From Streptomyces sp. NBC_00464 (GTDB lineage Bacteria; Actinomycetota; Actinomycetes; Streptomycetales; Streptomycetaceae): DNA of 64,000 bases. This document shows positions 60,663 to 64,000 of the stretch, piece after piece (the first letter of the stretch is position 1; every line of letters begins with the position of its first letter). The position numbers were made by a program, and so were the translations under genes. The stretch is taken from positions 5,084,001 to 5,148,000 of the forward strand of contig NZ_CP107899.1 in the NCBI RefSeq assembly GCF_036013915.1, written 5' to 3'. The notes beneath the pieces were generated by a model. The model worked only from the letters and a program-made list of their open reading frames with translations, was not told where the DNA came from and searched no databases.

Positions 60663-62138
60663 TCACTCCTGGCGCAGAGCGAGCCACAACTCCGTACGCA
60701 CGTCCATGTCGTCCAGGTCCACCCCCAGCAACACCCCGCACCGCGCGATGCGCTGGCGGACGGTATTGCGGTGGACGGACAGGGCCACCGCCGTACGGTC
60801 CCAGCTGCCGTGCAGGGAGAGCCAGCAGCGCAGGGTCTCGACGAGCGGGGCGGTGAGCGGGGCGAGGAGGGCGCGGGCGCGGTCGGCCGCCGGGCCGGGC
60901 GGGAGCAGGGCGGCGAGGCCGGTGAGCGGCGCGTCCACCGTCAGTGGGGTGCGGGTCGCCCGCGCCCGGCCGAGTGCGCGGGCGGCCTGGGTGTCGGCGG
61001 CGTCCAGGGCGTCGGCCGGGGCGGGGGCCGAGGCGCCGAGTGTCCAGCCCGGCTGCGGGGTGATCGGGTCGCCGCCGGGGACCAGGACCCGTACCGCCTC
61101 GGCGCCTCGGCCCGCGTCCACGAGGGCCGAGCCCAGGGCGGCGCCGAGTGCGCCCGCCGTGAGCGGGTCCACCGCTTCGCCGCCGGTGCGGCGCGCGTGC
61201 ACCACCGTCCACCGCCCGTCGCCGCCCAGCAGTGGCGCGACGTCCGCCGGGGCCGCGCCCAGCAGCAGCCGGACCAGCGCCGCCGAGCGGCCCGCCGCGT
61301 CGGCGCCCTGGTGCGGGGCGGCCAGCAGGGAGAGCAGGACGACCGCGATCCCGGCGATGGTGTGGTCGCCCGGCTCGCGGTGGTCCGTCGCCACGGTCAG
61401 CGCCAGCCCCTGCCCGCCGCCCAGCGCGTACGCGGACAGGTGGGCGGGGCCCAGGGTGTCGGTGGCCGAGGTGGGGGCGGAGTGGACGGCGGGGGAGACC
61501 ACCCGGGAGAGCCTGGCCAGCGCCGCCCGGACCTCCGGGGACGGCGGCCGGCCCGCCGCGTGCAGCTCCTCGCCGTCGGCCGTGAGCAGGGCCGCCCGCC
61601 CCGGCAGTCGGACCGCCAGCTGGTGCAGCACCGCCGGAATCGGGTCCGGGCGGGCCGCCGCAGTCGCCAGGGCCTGCTGAGCCCGGGTCACCCGGCGCAG
61701 CTCACGGTGGCGGGCCTCGGCCATCAGGCCCCACACCGCCCGCGCGATCGCGGTGAACGGGGTCCCGGGCCCCACCTCCACCAGCGGCAGCCCGTGGCGG
61801 TCGCACGCCGCGATCAGTGCCGGCGGCACGGTGTCATGCACCGGCCGCACCCCGAAACCGAGCGCCGCCGCCCCCGCCTCCACCAGCCGGGCCACATAGG
61901 TGTCCGGGTCCGTGAGCAGCACCCCGGCGGTCAGCAGCAGCTCGCCGCCGAGGAGGTACGGGTACGGGTCCGCCATCTCCGAGGTGTGCACCCACAGCAG
62001 CTCGGCGTCGGCCGGCCCCGCGATCCTGCGGAGCCCGAGTTCCTCCACGGCCAGCAGCCCGGCCAGCGGTACGGGAGGGGTCGGCGGTCCGGCGGGGGAG
62101 CCGGGCGGGGTGGGCGGTCCCTTGGAGACGTCGGGCAT
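60663..62138 (-). CDS. PucR-family transcriptional regulator
   Basis: 491 residues. N-terminal PucR sensory domain at about 25-150 ([29 protein letters not shown] split by turns), a GGDEF-like middle, and the C-terminal HTH_30 motif [23 protein letters not shown]. Family members control purine or amino-acid/guanidino catabolism. Divergent from an agmatinase-family gene. A GGATG-TCATCC inverted repeat overlaps its start codon. Confidence 0.9.
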   Translation of the reverse strand: MPDVSKGPPTPPGSPAGPPTPPVPLAGLLAVEELGLRRIAGPADAELLWVHTSEMADPYPYLLGGELLLTAGVLLTDPDTYVARLVEAGAAALGFGVRPVHDTVPPALIAACDRHGLPLVEVGPGTPFTAIARAVWGLMAEARHRELRRVTRAQQALATAAARPDPIPAVLHQLAVRLPGRAALLTADGEELHAAGRPPSPEVRAALARLSRVVSPAVHSAPTSATDTLGPAHLSAYALGGGQGLALTVATDHREPGDHTIAGIAVVLLSLLAAPHQGADAAGRSAALVRLLLGAAPADVAPLLGGDGRWTVVHARRTGGEAVDPLTAGALGAALGSALVDAGRGAEAVRVLVPGGDPITPQPGWTLGASAPAPADALDAADTQAARALGRARATRTPLTVDAPLTGLAALLPPGPAADRARALLAPLTAPLVETLRCWLSLHGSWDRTAVALSVHRNTVRQRIARCGVLLGVDLDDMDVRTELWLALRQE

Positions 62139-62151
62139 GGATGGTTCATCC
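62139..62151. promoter_or_regulatory. Inverted repeat GGATGGTTCATCC, candidate PucR operator
   Basis: Starts one base before the pucR start codon region; a half-site GGATGA recurs at 62170-62175. The divergent gap to the agmatinase gene is 185 bp. Confidence 0.35.
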
Positions 62152-62323
62152 GTTCAGCGAGGCAAGAATGGATGAAACATACACTTCAGGGTTGCCGTCG
62201 GGCCGCCTAGCGTCATCAGCGGACCCGTACGCCTGTTTCCGTGCCGTGGTGAGGGTTCCGGCACACTCGAACCAGCGCGTCATCGATGGAACCGAAGGCA
62301 CCGAAGGAAAGGTCACCCACCCC

Positions 62324-63334
62324 ATGAGCAGCAACGAGACGCCGCGCGGCCCCGTCGACTCCTCCCGCGTCCCGCGGTACGCCGGACCCGCGACGTTCGC
62401 CCGGCTGCCCCGCCTCGACGAGGTCGGGACGGCGGACGTCGCCGTCGTCGGTGTGCCCTTCGACTCGGGTGTCTCCTACCGGCCCGGCGCCCGCTTCGGC
62501 GGCAACGCGATCCGGGAGGCCTCGCGGCTGCTCCGCCCGTACAACCCGGCACAGGACGCCTCGCCGTTCGCCCTCGCTCAGGTCGCCGACGCCGGGGACA
62601 TCGCGGCGAACCCGTTCAACATCAACGAGGCCGTCGAGACGATCGAGGCCGCGGCCGACGACCTCCTCGGAACCGGTGCCCGTCTGATGACGCTCGGCGG
62701 CGACCACACCATCGCGCTGCCGCTGCTGCGCTCCGTCGCCAAGAAGCACGGCCCCGTCGCGCTGCTCCACTTCGACGCGCACCTCGACACGTGGGACACC
62801 TACTTCGGCGCCGAGTACACCCACGGCACCCCGTTCCGCCGGGCCGTCGAGGAAGGCATCCTCGACACGTCCGCGCTCTCCCACGTCGGCACCCGCGGCC
62901 CGCTGTACGGCAAGCAGGACCTCACCGACGACGCCAAGATGGGCTTCGGCATCGTCACCTCCGCCGACGTGATGCGGCGCGGCGTCGACGAGATCGCCGA
63001 CCAGCTGCGTCAGCGCATCGGGGACCGGCCGCTGTACATCTCCATCGACATCGACGTGCTGGACCCGGCACACGCCCCCGGCACCGGCACCCCCGAGGCC
63101 GGCGGCCTCACCTCCCGCGAGCTGCTGGAGATCGTGCGCGGGCTGTCCTCCTGCAACCTGGTCTCCGCCGACCTGGTCGAGGTGGCCCCCGCGTACGATC
63201 ACGCCGAGATCACCTCCGTTGCCGCCTCGCACACCGCGTACGAACTGACGACGATCATGACCCGCCAGATCGCGGAGGCCCGGAACCCGGCCACGGAGGC
63301 CCAGGAACAGATCGCGGAGGCCCGCCAGCAGTGA
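62324..63334 (+). CDS. speB: Agmatinase / guanidinobutyrase (ureohydrolase family)
   Basis: 336 residues from ATG 62324 (GAAAGG upstream). Mn2-binding motifs of the arginase fold: [18 protein letters not shown] and [19 protein letters not shown]. Hydrolyses a guanidino compound to urea and an amine; agmatine and 4-guanidinobutyrate enzymes are not separable by eye. The stop overlaps the GTG start of a ThDP enzyme gene (GTGA), so they are coupled. Confidence 0.92.
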   Translation: MSSNETPRGPVDSSRVPRYAGPATFARLPRLDEVGTADVAVVGVPFDSGVSYRPGARFGGNAIREASRLLRPYNPAQDASPFALAQVADAGDIAANPFNINEAVETIEAAADDLLGTGARLMTLGGDHTIALPLLRSVAKKHGPVALLHFDAHLDTWDTYFGAEYTHGTPFRRAVEEGILDTSALSHVGTRGPLYGKQDLTDDAKMGFGIVTSADVMRRGVDEIADQLRQRIGDRPLYISIDIDVLDPAHAPGTGTPEAGGLTSRELLEIVRGLSSCNLVSADLVEVAPAYDHAEITSVAASHTAYELTTIMTRQIAEARNPATEAQEQIAEARQQ

Positions 63335-64000
63335 GTCACGACCACCACGACGAGCGGCCCGAGCTCACCCCCGGGCAGATCGCCGCCGCCCTGAACCCCC
63401 CGCCCGGACGCAACGGCGGGGACCTCGTCGTCGAGACCCTCCAGGGCCTCGGCGCGACCACCGTCTTCGGCCTGCCCGGACAGCACGCGCTGGGCATGTT
63501 CGACGCGCTGCGCCGCTCGTCCCTCGGCTACGTCGGCCTGCGCGTCGAGAACAACGCGGGCTTCGCCGCCGACGCCTACGGGCGCATCACCGGCGAGGTC
63601 GCCCCGCTCCTCCTGTCCACCGGACCCGGCGCGCTCACCTCGCTCGCCGCCCTCCAGGAGGCGGCGGCCGCCTCCGCTCCCGTACTGGCGATCTCCAGCC
63701 AGATCCCGACCGCGGGCCTGGGCGGCGGCCGGCACGGCTATCTGCACGAGCTGCGCGACCAGAAGGCGTCGTTCCGCGACATCGTGAAGTCGGTCCACAC
63801 CGTCCGTACCGCCTCGCAGATCCCGTCCGCGATCGCCGCCGCCTGGGAGTCCGCGCTCACGGCCCCGCACGGCCCGGTCTGGATCGAGATCCCCGAGGAC
63901 GTGCTCACCGCCGAAACGACGCTGCCCGTCGTCACGGCGATGGACGCCACCCCGCGCGAGGTGCACGCCCGCCCCGAGCTCATCGCGGTCGCGGCGCACC
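63331..64000 (+). CDS. ThDP-dependent enzyme (acetolactate synthase/benzoylformate decarboxylase family), partial
   Basis: Partial: about 223 residues of the N-terminal (PYR) domain are inside the window. Start GTG 63331 overlaps the agmatinase stop. Seen: [17 protein letters not shown], the ThDP-activating Glu in [20 protein letters not shown], and [20 protein letters not shown]. The coupled ureohydrolase suggests a role in guanidino or arginine-derived compounds, but substrate is not visible without the C-terminal part. Confidence 0.88.
   Translation, partial: MSHDHHDERPELTPGQIAAALNPPPGRNGGDLVVETLQGLGATTVFGLPGQHALGMFDALRRSSLGYVGLRVENNAGFAADAYGRITGEVAPLLLSTGPGALTSLAALQEAAAASAPVLAISSQIPTAGLGGGRHGYLHELRDQKASFRDIVKSVHTVRTASQIPSAIAAAWESALTAPHGPVWIEIPEDVLTAETTLPVVTAMDATPREVHARPELIAVAAH

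Overview
The window is a stretch of Streptomyces chromosome. The evidence is very high GC with GC-rich third codon positions, a full adpA with a TTA codon between its two domains, ornA next to it, a cellobiose (ceb) operon with perfect CebR boxes, a large secretome and many small intergenic hairpins. Gene order (acdH, hmgL, accC, accD; desE; GH20 hexosaminidase; glmS; adpA, ornA; ceb) matches what I remember of the S. coelicolor SCO277x-SCO279x core region, so most of it looks like chromosomal core with a few inserted or lost segments.

Layout. 1-3.3 kb: HTH/TPR regulator, a divergent Thr-rich partner, a spermidine-synthase-like protein. 3.3-7.8 kb: secreted Pro/Thr-rich protein, OmpR-type two-component pair, CBM2-GH18 chitinase. 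7.9-10.6 kb: leuA with a leader-peptide attenuator, divergent from a FadR/GntR regulator. 10.6-15.7 kb: operon of two AspT-type antiporters and aspartate 4-decarboxylase. 16.3-22.8 kb: cebEFG-bglC-cebR with three CebR boxes. 23-24.6 kb: FMN glutamate-synthase-like protein. 24.8-28.5 kb: tRNA-His, ornA, adpA, a small membrane protein, a universal stress protein, then a 19-bp tandem repeat. 29-33.8 kb: GPR1/YaaH-type membrane protein, glmS, a 91-residue conserved protein, GH20 hexosaminidase with a DasR-like site. 34-38.7 kb: iron-boxed desE-type lipoprotein, then accessory genes (GNAT, MFS with a TTA codon, ArsR, a MerR remnant, a small DUF6243-like protein). 39-45.6 kb: acyl-CoA dehydrogenase, HMG-CoA lyase and biotin carboxylase subunits (leucine/isovalerate type) with a divergent TetR. 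45.6-50.3 kb: a two-gene polysaccharide operon, a cellulose-synthase-like GT2 followed by one polypeptide combining acyltransferase-3, SGNH and GH16 domains. 50.6-54.6 kb: phosphatase-like protein, CDF transporter, TesB thioesterase, acyl-CoA dehydrogenase. 54.8-59.4 kb: TetR, FMN reductase, MFS, MarR, SDR. 59.5-60.7 kb: DUF7691-like protein in a less Streptomyces-like patch. 60.7-64 kb: PucR regulator divergent from an agmatinase-family gene and a ThDP enzyme cut by the window end.

How the parts work together. Several loci concern polysaccharide and amino-sugar use: chitinase, hexosaminidase, glmS, ceb genes and possibly the GT2/GH16 operon. Two DasR-like sites lie in front of that operon and one in front of the hexosaminidase, suggesting GlcNAc control. 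Leucine is served at both ends: synthesis (leuA, attenuated) and breakdown (acdH-hmgL-accC-accD). The best candidates for a second look are the GT2 + acyltransferase-SGNH-GH16 operon, the leuA attenuator with a near-leaderless leader peptide, the desE locus without adjacent desABCD, a TTA codon in an accessory exporter, a 19-bp tandem repeat after the stress-protein gene, and a perfect 26-bp palindrome in front of the 91-residue gene. All assignments come from reading the sequence and remembered family features; no database search was run.
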